Shown here piece by piece: positions 40,328 through 48,573 of a stretch of DNA of 64,000 bases. The DNA is taken from NCBI RefSeq assembly GCF_900112185.1, contig NZ_FOKP01000016.1, positions 81,329 to 145,328 of the forward strand, written 5' to 3'. The notes under the pieces were generated by a model that saw only the letters and a program-made list of their open reading frames with translations, made no database searches and was not told the DNA's origin. The DNA comes from Allobosea sp. CRIB-10 (lineage in GTDB: Bacteria > Pseudomonadota > Alphaproteobacteria > Rhizobiales > Beijerinckiaceae). The position numbers and the translations under genes were made by a program. Position 1 is the first letter of the stretch; each line of letters opens with the position of its first letter.

Positions 40328-41428
40328 TCAGGCTGGCCGCCGGCGCGCCTTCAGCGCCTCGTCGGCCTCCAGCAAGGTCTCGAAGGCGTAGACGAATTTG
40401 TCGTCGAGCGTGTCGCCGTACCAGATCTCCGGCACGATCGTGCGGAAGCGGGTCTCGAGCAGGTCGGCCAGCGCCTGCGTGTCCTTCATCCACTCCAGCA
40501 TGTCGGCGTAGAGATTGAAATTGCTCGGCGCCGGGAAGCGGGCGACGAGGTCCTCGAAGCCCTGCTTGACCAGAACGGGATCGCAGATCGTGTCCTCGAT
40601 CTCATGCTCGCCGACTTCGGTGTTGGCCGCCTGGATCAGGGCGTAGAAGCCGTAGCCGAAGCGGTCCTTGGTCAGCTCGGCCGCCCGCCGGGCGAAGACT
40701 TCGAGATCGTGCTCGTCGCGGCCGAGCCAGCGCGGCATGATCATCCGCGCGAAATTGCGGCACAGGTCGATATTGTAGCGATCGAGCGCCCAGGCCGCCT
40801 CGAAACGGCGCTGATACTCGTCGAAGGAGCCTGTCTCGGCTCCGCGGCGGAAATGGCTGGCGCACCTGGCGAAGTCATCCGGATCAGGCTGGCTGTCGAG
40901 CACGGCATCCGCCTGGCGCAGGAATTTACGGAACTGATCGGCCTGGTCCATGTTGACGTCGGCGGCGCAGGCGGTGCCGCGCCAGGCATAGGCCGTCACC
41001 CGCAGCGCATCGGCATAGGTCGCGGCCGAGAAGGGCGAGGGCTCGCGCCGGAAATAGGCGGCGAAGCCGTCGAGCAGCGCCTCGTGCCGCGGGCCGGCAT
41101 CGTCGCTGTCGGGAATCGCCGTGAACGCGTCGAGGAACCAGTCCCTGACCAGCGCGTAGCGCGGCTTGCCGTTCTCGGCGAGGTCGCCTTGCGCCCGCGC
41201 CGCCTCGAAGGCGGCGCGATAGGCTGCGAAGTCGCGCTCCTGCCAGGCCCGGCGCATCGCGTCGCGCTCGCCATAGAGACGCGGGATCTCGTCATGCAGG
41301 AAGAGCGAGCCGATCCCGTATTCCTTCAGCAGGATCTCGTACTGGGTGAGTTCCTCCGCCGGTTCGGGAGCGGCCCGTCCGCCCAGCACCCTGTTGCGCA
41401 GATTGCGGACCAGGTCTTTCCACCCCAT
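40328..41428 (-). CDS. Hypothetical alpha-helical protein
   Basis: 366-residue soluble protein starting MGWKDLVRNLRNRVLGG, with GGGAGA upstream. It is almost wholly helical with repeated patterns reminiscent of degenerate TPR or Sel1 units (e.g. FRRGAETGSFDEYQRRFEAAWALDRYNIDLCRNFARM; FARRAAELTKDRFGYGFYALIQAANTE). No family is recognised with confidence. No signal peptide or membrane segment. Codon use matches its neighbours. Confidence 0.75.
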   Translation of the reverse strand: MGWKDLVRNLRNRVLGGRAAPEPAEELTQYEILLKEYGIGSLFLHDEIPRLYGERDAMRRAWQERDFAAYRAAFEAARAQGDLAENGKPRYALVRDWFLDAFTAIPDSDDAGPRHEALLDGFAAYFRREPSPFSAATYADALRVTAYAWRGTACAADVNMDQADQFRKFLRQADAVLDSQPDPDDFARCASHFRRGAETGSFDEYQRRFEAAWALDRYNIDLCRNFARMIMPRWLGRDEHDLEVFARRAAELTKDRFGYGFYALIQAANTEVGEHEIEDTICDPVLVKQGFEDLVARFPAPSNFNLYADMLEWMKDTQALADLLETRFRTIVPEIWYGDTLDDKFVYAFETLLEADEALKARRRPA

Positions 41429-41631
41429 CTCGTCTCCCGCCCTGTTCACGCCTGCGCGACATGAGGCCGCCGCCTGTCGGTCCCGCCGCCTTGCGGCTGT
41501 CAGCGCCGCTTTCGGCCCCCATTTGCTACGGCATCCGCAGTTGCGGGCAAACAAGCACGATCACACGGCGCGCCAGCGAGAACGATTGCACGAGCCGCGC
41601 GTTTCCGCTGGACGACCACGACCGAGGCGAC

Positions 41632-41943
41632 ATGCACTTTCCATCGGGCAGACAGGAATTGAGGGCCGCCTTCAAGCGGATCGAGGCCGAGCTCCCTCCC
41701 CGCCTCGCCAAGGCGATGCGCTGGCTCCGTCATCCCGATTCGCGCCTGATCCGGATTCCGGCCGGGCTCGCACTGATCGTCGGCGGCGTGTTCTCGTTCC
41801 TGCCGATCCTCGGCGCCTGGATGCTGCCGCTGGGCCTGATGCTGCTCGCGGCCGACATTCCGTTTCTGCAGCGGCCGATGGCGCGCTTCGCGAACTGGTG
41901 CCTGGGGCTGGTCGACCGTATCAGGCGTCGCCGTTCGGGCTGA
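41632..41943 (+). CDS. Small membrane protein, unknown function
   Basis: 103-residue protein beginning MHFPSGRQELRAAFKRIEAELPP, with CGAGGCGAC before the ATG. A longer in-frame ORF starts at 41461 but its extra 57 residues look random. Two helices form the centre (PAGLALIVGGVFSFLPILGAWMLPLGLMLLAADIPFL). The tail is basic. Resembles short hypothetical inner membrane proteins of Rhizobiales. It is followed closely by tRNA-Cys on the other strand. Confidence 0.75.
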   Translation: MHFPSGRQELRAAFKRIEAELPPRLAKAMRWLRHPDSRLIRIPAGLALIVGGVFSFLPILGAWMLPLGLMLLAADIPFLQRPMARFANWCLGLVDRIRRRRSG

Positions 41944-42033
41944 CCTGGCCGCGGCCTGCGCTCCCGCGGCGACGGTGCTCCGGCAGGATTGCCGGCGGAG
42001 GACGGCACGGACATCGATCGGGGATGAAGAATT

Positions 42034-42107
42034 TGGAGGCCTCGCCCGGAATCGAACCGGGGTGCAAGGATTTGCAGTCCTCTGCGTAACCACTCCGCCA
42101 CGAGGCC
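42034..42107 (-). tRNA. tRNA-Cys (anticodon GCA)
   Basis: 74-nt tRNA with encoded CCA. The acceptor GGCCTCG pairs with CGAGGCC, the anticodon loop is CTGCAAA (GCA, cysteine), and the T arm contains GGTTCGATTCC. Confidence 0.96.
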
Positions 42108-42296
42108 TTCCGGAAGCGCCGCCGAAGCGCGCCTCTCGGCGGGCGTATAACCACATGCCGAAGCGCGCCGCAACCGAAACTCTGCCGGCATTGTGAATTG
42201 ACCATGGGGCAGATCGCCTGCCCACGATTTTCTCCGGCCCAATGCCAGCAAAGGGGTTGCACCCGGCCGGGAGCGTCGCTATACGCCCCCCACCGA

Positions 42297-42371
42297 TCCC
42301 GGATAGCTCAGCGGTAGAGCAATCGACTGTTAATCGATTGGTCGCAGGTTCGAATCCTGCTCCGGGAGCCA
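42297..42371 (+). tRNA. tRNA-Asn (anticodon GTT)
   Basis: 75-nt tRNA with encoded CCA. The acceptor TCCCGGA pairs with TCCGGGA, D arm AGCTCAGCGGTAGAGC, anticodon loop CTGTTAA (GTT, asparagine), T arm GCAGGTTCGAATCCTGC. It lies 190 bp from the divergently oriented tRNA-Cys. Confidence 0.97.
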
Positions 42372-42429
42372 GCAGTTTCAAGGGCTTGAGCGACGACCGC
42401 TTGAGCCCTTTTGCTTTCTGGGGACGGAA

Positions 42430-42876
42430 ATGGTGCAGCGGGAGAGGCAAACGGCAGTGCTGCGGCTCTTCGGGCTCGAGCTATCCGTGCGTCGCTGGGC
42501 CGCCCTGATCGGCTGGGGGGCGGTCGCTCTGGTCATCGTCGCGACCCTGTCCCCGATCGGCGCCCGCCCGCATATCGCGCATCTCGGGCCGCAGATCGAA
42601 CGCTTCGCTGCCTATCTCGTCGCCGCCGCGGCTCTCGCCGTCGCCTATCCGACGCGCAAGGGCGTGATTCTCCTGTGCATCGTCGCCGGCGCCGGCGGGC
42701 TGGAGCTCGCCCAGCATTTCGAGGCGAGCCGGCACGCCCGTGCGCTGGACGCGCTGGTCAAGATCATGGGCGGCCTGAGCGGGCTTGCCATGGCTGCGCT
42801 GTCCGAACGCGTCTGGCCAAAGCGCGTCACCGCGCCCGCCATCGTCCGGCGCACAGACAGGGCACCTCGCCCGTAA
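42430..42876 (+). CDS. VanZ-like membrane protein
   Basis: 148-residue protein with about four hydrophobic helices (WAALIGWGAVALVIVATLSPIG; IERFAAYLVAAAALAVAYP; GVILLCIVAGAGGLELAQHF; LVKIMGGLSGLAMAAL). The patterns LSPIG, H/R-F-xx-Y and ELxQ...R-A/D-xxD match the VanZ/YfiM-like family. Role unknown. It starts 58 bp after tRNA-Asn on the same strand. Confidence 0.78.
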   Translation: MVQRERQTAVLRLFGLELSVRRWAALIGWGAVALVIVATLSPIGARPHIAHLGPQIERFAAYLVAAAALAVAYPTRKGVILLCIVAGAGGLELAQHFEASRHARALDALVKIMGGLSGLAMAALSERVWPKRVTAPAIVRRTDRAPRP

Positions 42877-42897
42877 GCGATCCGCGTTGATGTGCCA

Positions 42898-43530
42898 CTA
42901 AGCCGCCGGCTGCACGCTGGCGAAGGCCTCGGCGATCCGCTGCGGCGCCGTCGGCCGGGCATACATGCGCTGGAGATAGGCGCTCAGCCGCGGGAAGCCG
43001 TCGAGCAGTCCCTCCTCGTTCGCCCAGTCCATCAGATAGGCGGTGACGCAGTCGGTCGCCCCCATCCGGTCGCCGACGATGAATTCGCGCCCTTCCATAT
43101 GGGCTTCGAGCACGGCCGCCATGAGCCGGAATTCCTCGCGGGCCAGCACGATGTCCTGCGGCAGCCGCTGGTCTTCCGGATAGAGGAAGCTGTGCTTGGC
43201 GATGCGCCAGAGCGGCTGCTCCAGTTCGGTCATCGCGAACAGGATCCAGCGATAGGCCTGCGCCCGCTCGTCGATGTCGTCCGGCAGCAGACGCTTCTCC
43301 GGGAATTTCTCGGCCAGATAGAGAATGATCGCTGCCGATTCCGGCAGGACATTGTCGCCATCGACCAGCACCGGCAGCTTGCCGGCTGGGTTGAGCGCGA
43401 GGAACTCCGGCGTCTGCGCTTCGCCGCCGAGCAGGTCGACATGAATGTAGTCGAACGCCACGCCGAGTTCCTTCAGCCCCCACATTGCCCGCAAGGTCCG
43501 CGTCGGACCGAATCCATAAAGCTTCATCAT
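42898..43530 (-). CDS. Glutathione S-transferase family protein
   Basis: 210-residue GST. The thioredoxin-like N-terminal domain begins MMKLYGFGPTRTLRAMWGLKELG and contains the cis-proline NPAGKLPVL and the DGDNVLPESAAIILYL glutathione-binding loop. The all-helical C-terminal domain carries FIVGDRMGATDCVTAYLMDWA. GGAGG lies 5 nt before the first of two adjacent ATGs. Substrate unknown. Confidence 0.9.
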   Translation of the reverse strand: MMKLYGFGPTRTLRAMWGLKELGVAFDYIHVDLLGGEAQTPEFLALNPAGKLPVLVDGDNVLPESAAIILYLAEKFPEKRLLPDDIDERAQAYRWILFAMTELEQPLWRIAKHSFLYPEDQRLPQDIVLAREEFRLMAAVLEAHMEGREFIVGDRMGATDCVTAYLMDWANEEGLLDGFPRLSAYLQRMYARPTAPQRIAEAFASVQPAA

Positions 43531-43714
43531 CGCTTCCTCCCATACATACCAATCAGTCTGTATTGACGGAGTTTCGGCTGACAATCCGTGTCAGCATTGT
43601 TGCTCGCGGCCTGCCACGGCGCCATGATCGCGCCACCATCGCGCCTAGCTTGACCTCTCCCGAACGGCGCAGCCGCCAGCAATGCGGCGCGCCCGTCCCT
43701 GGAGACCCGATGCT

Positions 43715-44893
43715 ATGCCCGCCCGTTCCGCGCTCATGACGCCGCTGCTGCTGGCGCTCGCCGCCCCTGCCCTCGCCCAGACTGCGACGACGACGGCCGC
43801 TCCGGCCGCCTCCGAGCCTGCCGGCGCCGGGCAGGCGCCCGATGCCTGCCGCCTGCTGCCGCAGGCCGATCTGGAGGCGCTTTTCCCCGGCCGCCCGATC
43901 ACCGCAAAGGGGCCGACGCTGAGCCCGATCCACCGCGGCCCGCAATATGCTGAGAGCTGCATGTACTCGGTGAAGCTGCCGAGCCCGACCTCGAAGCTCG
44001 ACCATGCCCGCCTCGCCTCGCTCACGGTGATCCGCTGGGACGGCGTCGCGAAAGGACGAGAGACGCCGGCGCAGGCCTTCGCCTCACTCAAGGGAACGCG
44101 CGAGAAGGTCGCGGCCGATCCCAGGCTCACGCTCAAGCTCGAACCGCTCTCCGGCATCGGCGACGAGGCCTTCCAGGAGACCAACAGCTCCGGCGTCGTG
44201 ATCCGCGCCCGCAAGGACGACCTGATCTACGCGATCTCGCTCGATCTCTATTCCGAGCAGACCGCGCCGAACGCGCTTGCCCTGGCGAAACAGGCGGCGG
44301 CGCGCTGGCGGGGCGGCACCGGCATGGTCGATGCGCCCCAGCAGATTGCCGCCAACAGCGCGGTGACGGTGCCGGCGGACACGCGCCCCTCCTCCGTCGC
44401 TCCGGTCGAGCAATGGCCGGATGCCTGCGCCCTGTTGACGCCGGCCGAGGTCAAGGCGGCATTCCCCGAGATGAGCGTCGGCGAGCCGCGCAAGCTGATG
44501 GGCAAGATCACCCATGAGAGCCGCGAGAACCGGCAGGAGGCCCTGCCGAATCCGATCGGCTGCCAGTTCGACGCCAAGCGCACGATAGAGAAGGACGGCA
44601 AGCGTACGGTCGAGCTCAACCAGATCCAGGTCAGCGTCCGCAATGTCGCCGCCAATGAGGAGCTGTCGAAGCGCTGGTTCAAGAGTGCGATCAAGGTTTC
44701 GGACGCGAAGACGCCGGTCGCGGGGCTGGGCGACGAAGCGGCGCTCGACATCATGAACCGCATCCACATCCGCAAGGGGCTGACCACGGTCGATGTCCGC
44801 GTCTCCGGCGGCGAGCGCGACCAGGCGCTGCACGATCAGGCCAAGTCGCGCGTCGGCGAGCTGGCGAAGATCGTGGCCAGCCGGCTGAAATAG
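43715..44893 (+). CDS. Secreted protein with two tandem DUF3558-like repeats
   Basis: 392-residue exported protein of unknown function. A signal peptide (MPARSALMTPLLLALAAPALAQ) is followed by a Thr/Ala linker. Two similar units then follow: the first starts PDACRLLPQADLEALFPG, the second PDACALLTPAEVKAAFP, each ending in a GIGDEAF / GLGDEAAL segment and a Lys/Arg-rich helix. The layout resembles lipoprotein-type DUF3558 domains but duplicated. Likely periplasmic. Confidence 0.78.
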   Translation: MPARSALMTPLLLALAAPALAQTATTTAAPAASEPAGAGQAPDACRLLPQADLEALFPGRPITAKGPTLSPIHRGPQYAESCMYSVKLPSPTSKLDHARLASLTVIRWDGVAKGRETPAQAFASLKGTREKVAADPRLTLKLEPLSGIGDEAFQETNSSGVVIRARKDDLIYAISLDLYSEQTAPNALALAKQAAARWRGGTGMVDAPQQIAANSAVTVPADTRPSSVAPVEQWPDACALLTPAEVKAAFPEMSVGEPRKLMGKITHESRENRQEALPNPIGCQFDAKRTIEKDGKRTVELNQIQVSVRNVAANEELSKRWFKSAIKVSDAKTPVAGLGDEAALDIMNRIHIRKGLTTVDVRVSGGERDQALHDQAKSRVGELAKIVASRLK

Positions 44894-45010
44894 GCGGTCC
44901 AGGTTTCGGGTGGAGCGGCCGCGGCCGCTCCCCTAGCCTGCTGACACAGGCAAGCGCGGCACGCTGCGATGAATGCCAGAGAGCACTGACTGAGGAGGAC
45001 ATCGCTGCAA

Positions 45011-45045
45011 TTGACATCGCCGAGACACACTACGTTGATATCAAC
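45011..45045 (+). promoter_or_regulatory. Putative promoter with overlapping 12-bp palindrome
   Basis: TTGACA (45011-45016) is a perfect -35 hexamer. About 17-19 nt later the perfect palindrome GTTGATATCAAC (45034-45045) covers the -10 region. An operator overlapping the -10 box suggests repression of the downstream VOC-protein gene, whose start is ~70 bp further on. Assignment by pattern only. Confidence 0.5.
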
Positions 45046-45116
45046 TTAATTGGGCCCATTGTGACTATGAGCGCTTCTCGGCGCCAACATGCCCCCAGAT
45101 CTGAGAGGAAATGACT

Positions 45117-45569
45117 ATGAAAATTGTGACCAGCCTGAGCTTCCGTGGCCAATGCCGCGAGGCCTTCGAATTCTACGCCAAGGTCCTCGGCGGCAAGATC
45201 ACGGCTGCCATGCCCTATGGCGATGCGCCGCCCGACATGGGCATGCCGGACGCTGACGGCAAGTACAAGGACTGGCTGATGCATTGCTGGCTCGATGTCG
45301 GCGACCAGTCGCTGATGGGCGCCGACATGGATGTCGACTGGGCCCAGAACATCGACAAGCCCAAGAACGGCTTCGACGTCACCTTGCACACCAACGACAA
45401 GGCTGAAGGCCAGCGCTGGTTCGACGAGCTCTCCGAAGGCGGCAAGACGGTGATGCCGTTCAGCGAGACCTTCTGGTCGCCTGGCTTCGGCTCGCTGGTC
45501 GACAAGTTCGGCGTGCCCTGGATGGTCAACACCATCCCGACCGGCGATTGGAAGCCGACGCAAGGCTGA
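45117..45569 (+). CDS. VOC family (PhnB-like) protein
   Basis: 150-residue vicinal-oxygen-chelate protein of the PhnB/3-demethylubiquinone methyltransferase-like type. It shows FRGQCREAFEFYAKVLGGKI, a central MADMDV-like turn (LMGADMDVDW), and the C-terminal MPFSETFWSPGFGSLVDKFGVPWMVN. Family members bind metals or small ligands; function unproven. The ATG at 45117 is favoured over 45111 by spacing from GAGG. Confidence 0.9.
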   Translation: MKIVTSLSFRGQCREAFEFYAKVLGGKITAAMPYGDAPPDMGMPDADGKYKDWLMHCWLDVGDQSLMGADMDVDWAQNIDKPKNGFDVTLHTNDKAEGQRWFDELSEGGKTVMPFSETFWSPGFGSLVDKFGVPWMVNTIPTGDWKPTQG

Positions 45570-45671
45570 GCCTTCGTTCTGGAAGAGGCGGCCGGAGCCG
45601 GTGCTCGGCCGCCAGTTTCGATGTGGCGCTGCTGCTGATAGGGAGAGCCCGACCAGCAGAAGGCCACGACC

Positions 45672-46316
45672 ATGACCACCCGTTTCACCGAGACTCTCCG
45701 CCAGGCCAGCCAGCCAGCCTGGTCGCAATCCGTCGGCCACCGCTTCGTCCGCGAGCTGCTGGACGGGGCGGTGTCCGATGCGGTCATGGCCCGCTATCTG
45801 ATCCAGGATCACCGCTTCCTCGACAGCTTCCTGACCCTGCTCGGCGCCTCGCTCGCCAGCGCCGACAGCTTCGAGGCCCGCATCCGCTTCGGCCGCTTCA
45901 TCGGCATGGTCAGCGGCGAGGAGAACACCTATTTCCTGCGCTCCTTCGACGCGCTCGGCGTCAGCGAGCAGGATCGCATCGCCCCGCCCGATAGCAAGCC
46001 TACCGCTGGCTTCAAGGCGATCATGCGCGAGGCCGCCGCGACACGCTCCTATGCCGCCGCCCTCTCCGTGTTGGTCGTGGCCGAATGGCTCTATCTCGAC
46101 TGGGCCCAGCAGGCCTCGCAGCCGCTGCCGGCGAGCTTCATCCATGCCGAGTGGATCACGCTGCACGACAATCCCGATTTCCGCGATTTCGTCGGCTTCC
46201 TGAGGAGCGAGCTCGACCGCGTCGGCCCGGGCGAAGCCGAGACCAGCCGGGACTTCTTCCTGCGCACCGTCGCGCTGGAGAAAGCCTTCTTCGATTCGGC
46301 CTATGACGAGGCCTGA
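45672..46316 (+). CDS. tenA: TenA family protein (thiaminase II-like)
   Basis: 214-residue TenA-like all-helical protein. Family segments are WSQSVGHRFVRELLDGAVSDAVMARYLIQDHRFLDSF, SGEENTYFLRSFDAL and AEWLYLDWAQQ, with ALEKAFFDSAYDEA at the end. The position where TenA_C enzymes carry the catalytic cysteine is hydrophobic here (LSVLVVAEWLY), so it resembles the TenA_E subgroup. It would release HMP from thiamine breakdown products. It lies upstream of, not under, the TPP riboswitch. Confidence 0.85.
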   Translation: MTTRFTETLRQASQPAWSQSVGHRFVRELLDGAVSDAVMARYLIQDHRFLDSFLTLLGASLASADSFEARIRFGRFIGMVSGEENTYFLRSFDALGVSEQDRIAPPDSKPTAGFKAIMREAAATRSYAAALSVLVVAEWLYLDWAQQASQPLPASFIHAEWITLHDNPDFRDFVGFLRSELDRVGPGEAETSRDFFLRTVALEKAFFDSAYDEA

Positions 46317-46383
46317 GCGGCAGGCCTTCGACCCGACACAGGCGTGACAGGCGCAAGCCTTTCTGCCACAAGCACAATCGAGA

Positions 46384-46459
46384 GACGGGGGCGTTCGCCG
46401 CAGAGCGAGCTGAGAAGGACCCTTCGAACCTGAACCAGATCATGCTGGCGGAGGGAGTC
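46384..46459 (+). promoter_or_regulatory. TPP riboswitch (THI element)
   Basis: The hallmark sequences are present in order: GGGGGCG at the P1/P2 side, GAGCTGAGA, ACCCTTCGAACCTGA, and ATCATGCTGGCG followed by GAGGGAGTC closing P1. This matches the thiamin pyrophosphate-binding THI box. It precedes the permease gene by about 100 nt, so that permease and binding-protein genes are thiamin-repressed. Confidence 0.93.
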
Positions 46460-46561
46460 GCTCGGGGCAGCCTCGCAAGCGCTTCTCCCCGTGCTCGCCT
46501 TCCACCGGAAAGGCGAGCCTTGACGACGCAGGACGCGACAGAGCGGAGCGCAACTCCCGGC

Positions 46562-47317
46562 ATGAAGCCGGTGATGGCCGCGCTGGCCCCTGCCCTGCGC
46601 ACGATTCCCGTCCTGCTATTCGCTTGGCAAGCCGCGATCTTTCTGTTCCAGCCGCCGCGCTACATCCTGCCTTCGCCGCTCGACGTGGCGCTGGCCTTCC
46701 AGCGCCAGCCCGGCTTCCTCTTCAGCCATAGCCTCACCACCATCGCCGAAATGGCGCTCGGCTTCGTGCTCGGCTCGCTGTTCGGCGCGTTGACCGCGCT
46801 CGCAATCGCCGCACTGCCGCGTTTCGGCCGCCTCATCTGGCCGATCCTGCTCGTGCTGCAATCCTTCCCGGTCTTCGTGATCGCGCCGCTTCTGGTCGTC
46901 TGGTTCGGCTTCGGCATAGGCTCGAAGGTGATCATGGCGACGATCATCATCTTCTTTCCGGTTGCCTCCGCCTTCACCGACGGCCTGCGCCGGACCGACC
47001 CGGAACTGATCGACGCGACTGCGCTGACCACGGCGACGCATTGGCAGACGCTGCGCTATGTCCGCCTTCCACTCGCCATGCCTGCGCTCCTCACCGGCCT
47101 CAGGGTCGCGGCCCCGCTCGCGCCGCTCGGCGCGGTGATCGGCGAATGGGTCGGCTCCTCGGCCGGCCTCGGCTTCGTCATGGTCCAGGCCAATGCCCGC
47201 ATGCAGACCGACACGGTCTTCGCCGCGATGACCGTGCTCGCCGTGCTCAGCCTCGTCCTGCGCCATCTCGTCGATGCGCTCGGCCCGCGCCTCATTCCCT
47301 GGGCGAGCGAGCCGTGA
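46562..47317 (+). CDS. thiX: ABC transporter permease for HMP/thiamin precursor (ThiX-like)
   Basis: About 251-residue ABC permease with six hydrophobic helices and the EAA-type loop (IDATALTTATHWQTLRYVRLPLAMPALLTGLRVAAPLAPLGAVIGEW, family EAA...G...P). It is of the BPD_transp_1/SsuC type used for aromatic-like small substrates. The TPP riboswitch upstream and the NMT1-type binding protein downstream indicate 4-amino-5-hydroxymethyl-2-methylpyrimidine or formylaminopyrimidine uptake. The start is uncertain; a TTG ~50 nt upstream is an alternative. Confidence 0.88.
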   Translation: MKPVMAALAPALRTIPVLLFAWQAAIFLFQPPRYILPSPLDVALAFQRQPGFLFSHSLTTIAEMALGFVLGSLFGALTALAIAALPRFGRLIWPILLVLQSFPVFVIAPLLVVWFGFGIGSKVIMATIIIFFPVASAFTDGLRRTDPELIDATALTTATHWQTLRYVRLPLAMPALLTGLRVAAPLAPLGAVIGEWVGSSAGLGFVMVQANARMQTDTVFAAMTVLAVLSLVLRHLVDALGPRLIPWASEP

Positions 47318-47360
47318 CGTCACTCAGCTTCAAATCGATCAAGCAGAAGGATTTCGCCCG

Positions 47361-48320
47361 ATGACCCTCCGCGCCCTGACCAGACGCGCCCTCCTCGCGA
47401 CCGGCCTTGCTCTGGCCGCCGGCCTCGCCAGCCCGGCCCGCGCCGCCGACAAGCTGACCGTGATGCTCGAATGGTTCGTCAATCCGGATCATGCGCCGCT
47501 GGTCGTCGCTGACAAGCTCGGCCTGTTCAGGGAAGCCGGGCTCGAGGTCACCATGGTGCCGCCCTCGGACCCGTCCGCCGTGCCGCGCCTCGTCGCCGCC
47601 GGTCAGGCCGATATCGGCATCCACTACCAGCCCAATCTCTATCTCGACCACGCGGCCGGCATCCCGATCGTCCGCGTCGGCACCCTGGTCGAGACGCCGC
47701 TCAACAGCGTCATCGTCAAGGCCGACGGGCCGATCAAGTCGCTCGCCGACCTCAAGGGCAAGACGGTCGGCTATGCCGTCTCCGGCACCGAGACCACCCT
47801 GCTCGGCCAGATGCTGGCCAAGGCCGGGCTCAAGCTCGACGACCTCAAGCTGGTCAACGTCAATTTCGCCCTCTCGGCCGCGCTGATCGGCGGCAAGGTC
47901 GACGCCACCCTCGGCGGCTACCGCAATTTCGAGCTGACCCAGATGAAGCTCGAAGGCCATCCCGGCACCGCCTTCTATCCGGAGGAGCACGGCGTTCCCG
48001 CCTATGACGAATTGATCCTGATCACCCGCCGCGACGCCGTCGGTGACAGCCGCCTGCCGCGCTTTCTCGATGCGATCGAGAAGGCAGCGCTCTATCTCAC
48101 CAACCACCCGCAGGAGGCCTGGAAGCTCTTCATCGCCGCCCACCCCAATCTCGACGACGCCCTCAACCGCCAGGCCTGGACCGATACGCTGCCGCGCTTC
48201 GCCAAGCGCCCGCGCGCGCTCGACCAGGGTCGCTATGAGCGCTTCGGCGCCTTCCTCGTGGATCGCGGGCTGATCAAGAAGGCTCCGGCGCTTGCCGAGA
48301 TCGCCGGCGAGGTGAAGTGA
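47361..48320 (+). CDS. thiY: Thiamin-precursor ABC substrate-binding protein (ThiY/NMT1-like)
   Basis: 319-residue periplasmic binding protein. The twin-arginine-like or Sec signal (MTLRALTRRALLATGLALAAGLASPARAA) precedes an NMT1/THI5-like domain with LTVMLEWFVNPDHAPLVVADKLGLF, IGIHYQPNLYLDHAAGIPIV, LKGKTVGYAVSGTETTLLG and a short C-terminal helix set. It likely binds HMP or its formyl derivative. No ATPase gene follows, so the ATP-binding subunit must be supplied elsewhere. Confidence 0.9.
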   Translation: MTLRALTRRALLATGLALAAGLASPARAADKLTVMLEWFVNPDHAPLVVADKLGLFREAGLEVTMVPPSDPSAVPRLVAAGQADIGIHYQPNLYLDHAAGIPIVRVGTLVETPLNSVIVKADGPIKSLADLKGKTVGYAVSGTETTLLGQMLAKAGLKLDDLKLVNVNFALSAALIGGKVDATLGGYRNFELTQMKLEGHPGTAFYPEEHGVPAYDELILITRRDAVGDSRLPRFLDAIEKAALYLTNHPQEAWKLFIAAHPNLDDALNRQAWTDTLPRFAKRPRALDQGRYERFGAFLVDRGLIKKAPALAEIAGEVK

Positions 48321-48573
48321 CCGAAGGATTGCGGTGGCAGCCCTCCCTGTCGCCGCCCATTCCCGCATCGACGTCAGGGCGGACCTGTGCCGGCCGCGAG
48401 CCTGATCCACGCGATCGCGCTGATGCCGGGCCGGATCGGTCTACCGCCTGCGTCTTCCAGCCGGCGAGCGGTTGCTGGCCTGGTCCCTGCCGAAGGTCGA
48501 CCATCGGCGGAGGTAGAGGCCGCACCAGCCGATGGCGGACACTGCCTGGTGCTACGCGCCGGGCAGTGAGCGA
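48321..48573. other. Gap without a gene
   Basis: About 250 bp between the binding-protein gene and the convergent DUF1127 gene. Short open frames exist on both strands but none has a ribosome-binding site or recognisable content. In particular no ABC ATPase (Walker motif) remnant is seen. Confidence 0.5.

Noticed and set aside
41461..41631. 57-residue N-terminal extension of the small membrane protein
   Set aside because: Sequence is not conserved-looking and a better ribosome-binding site precedes the ATG at 41632.
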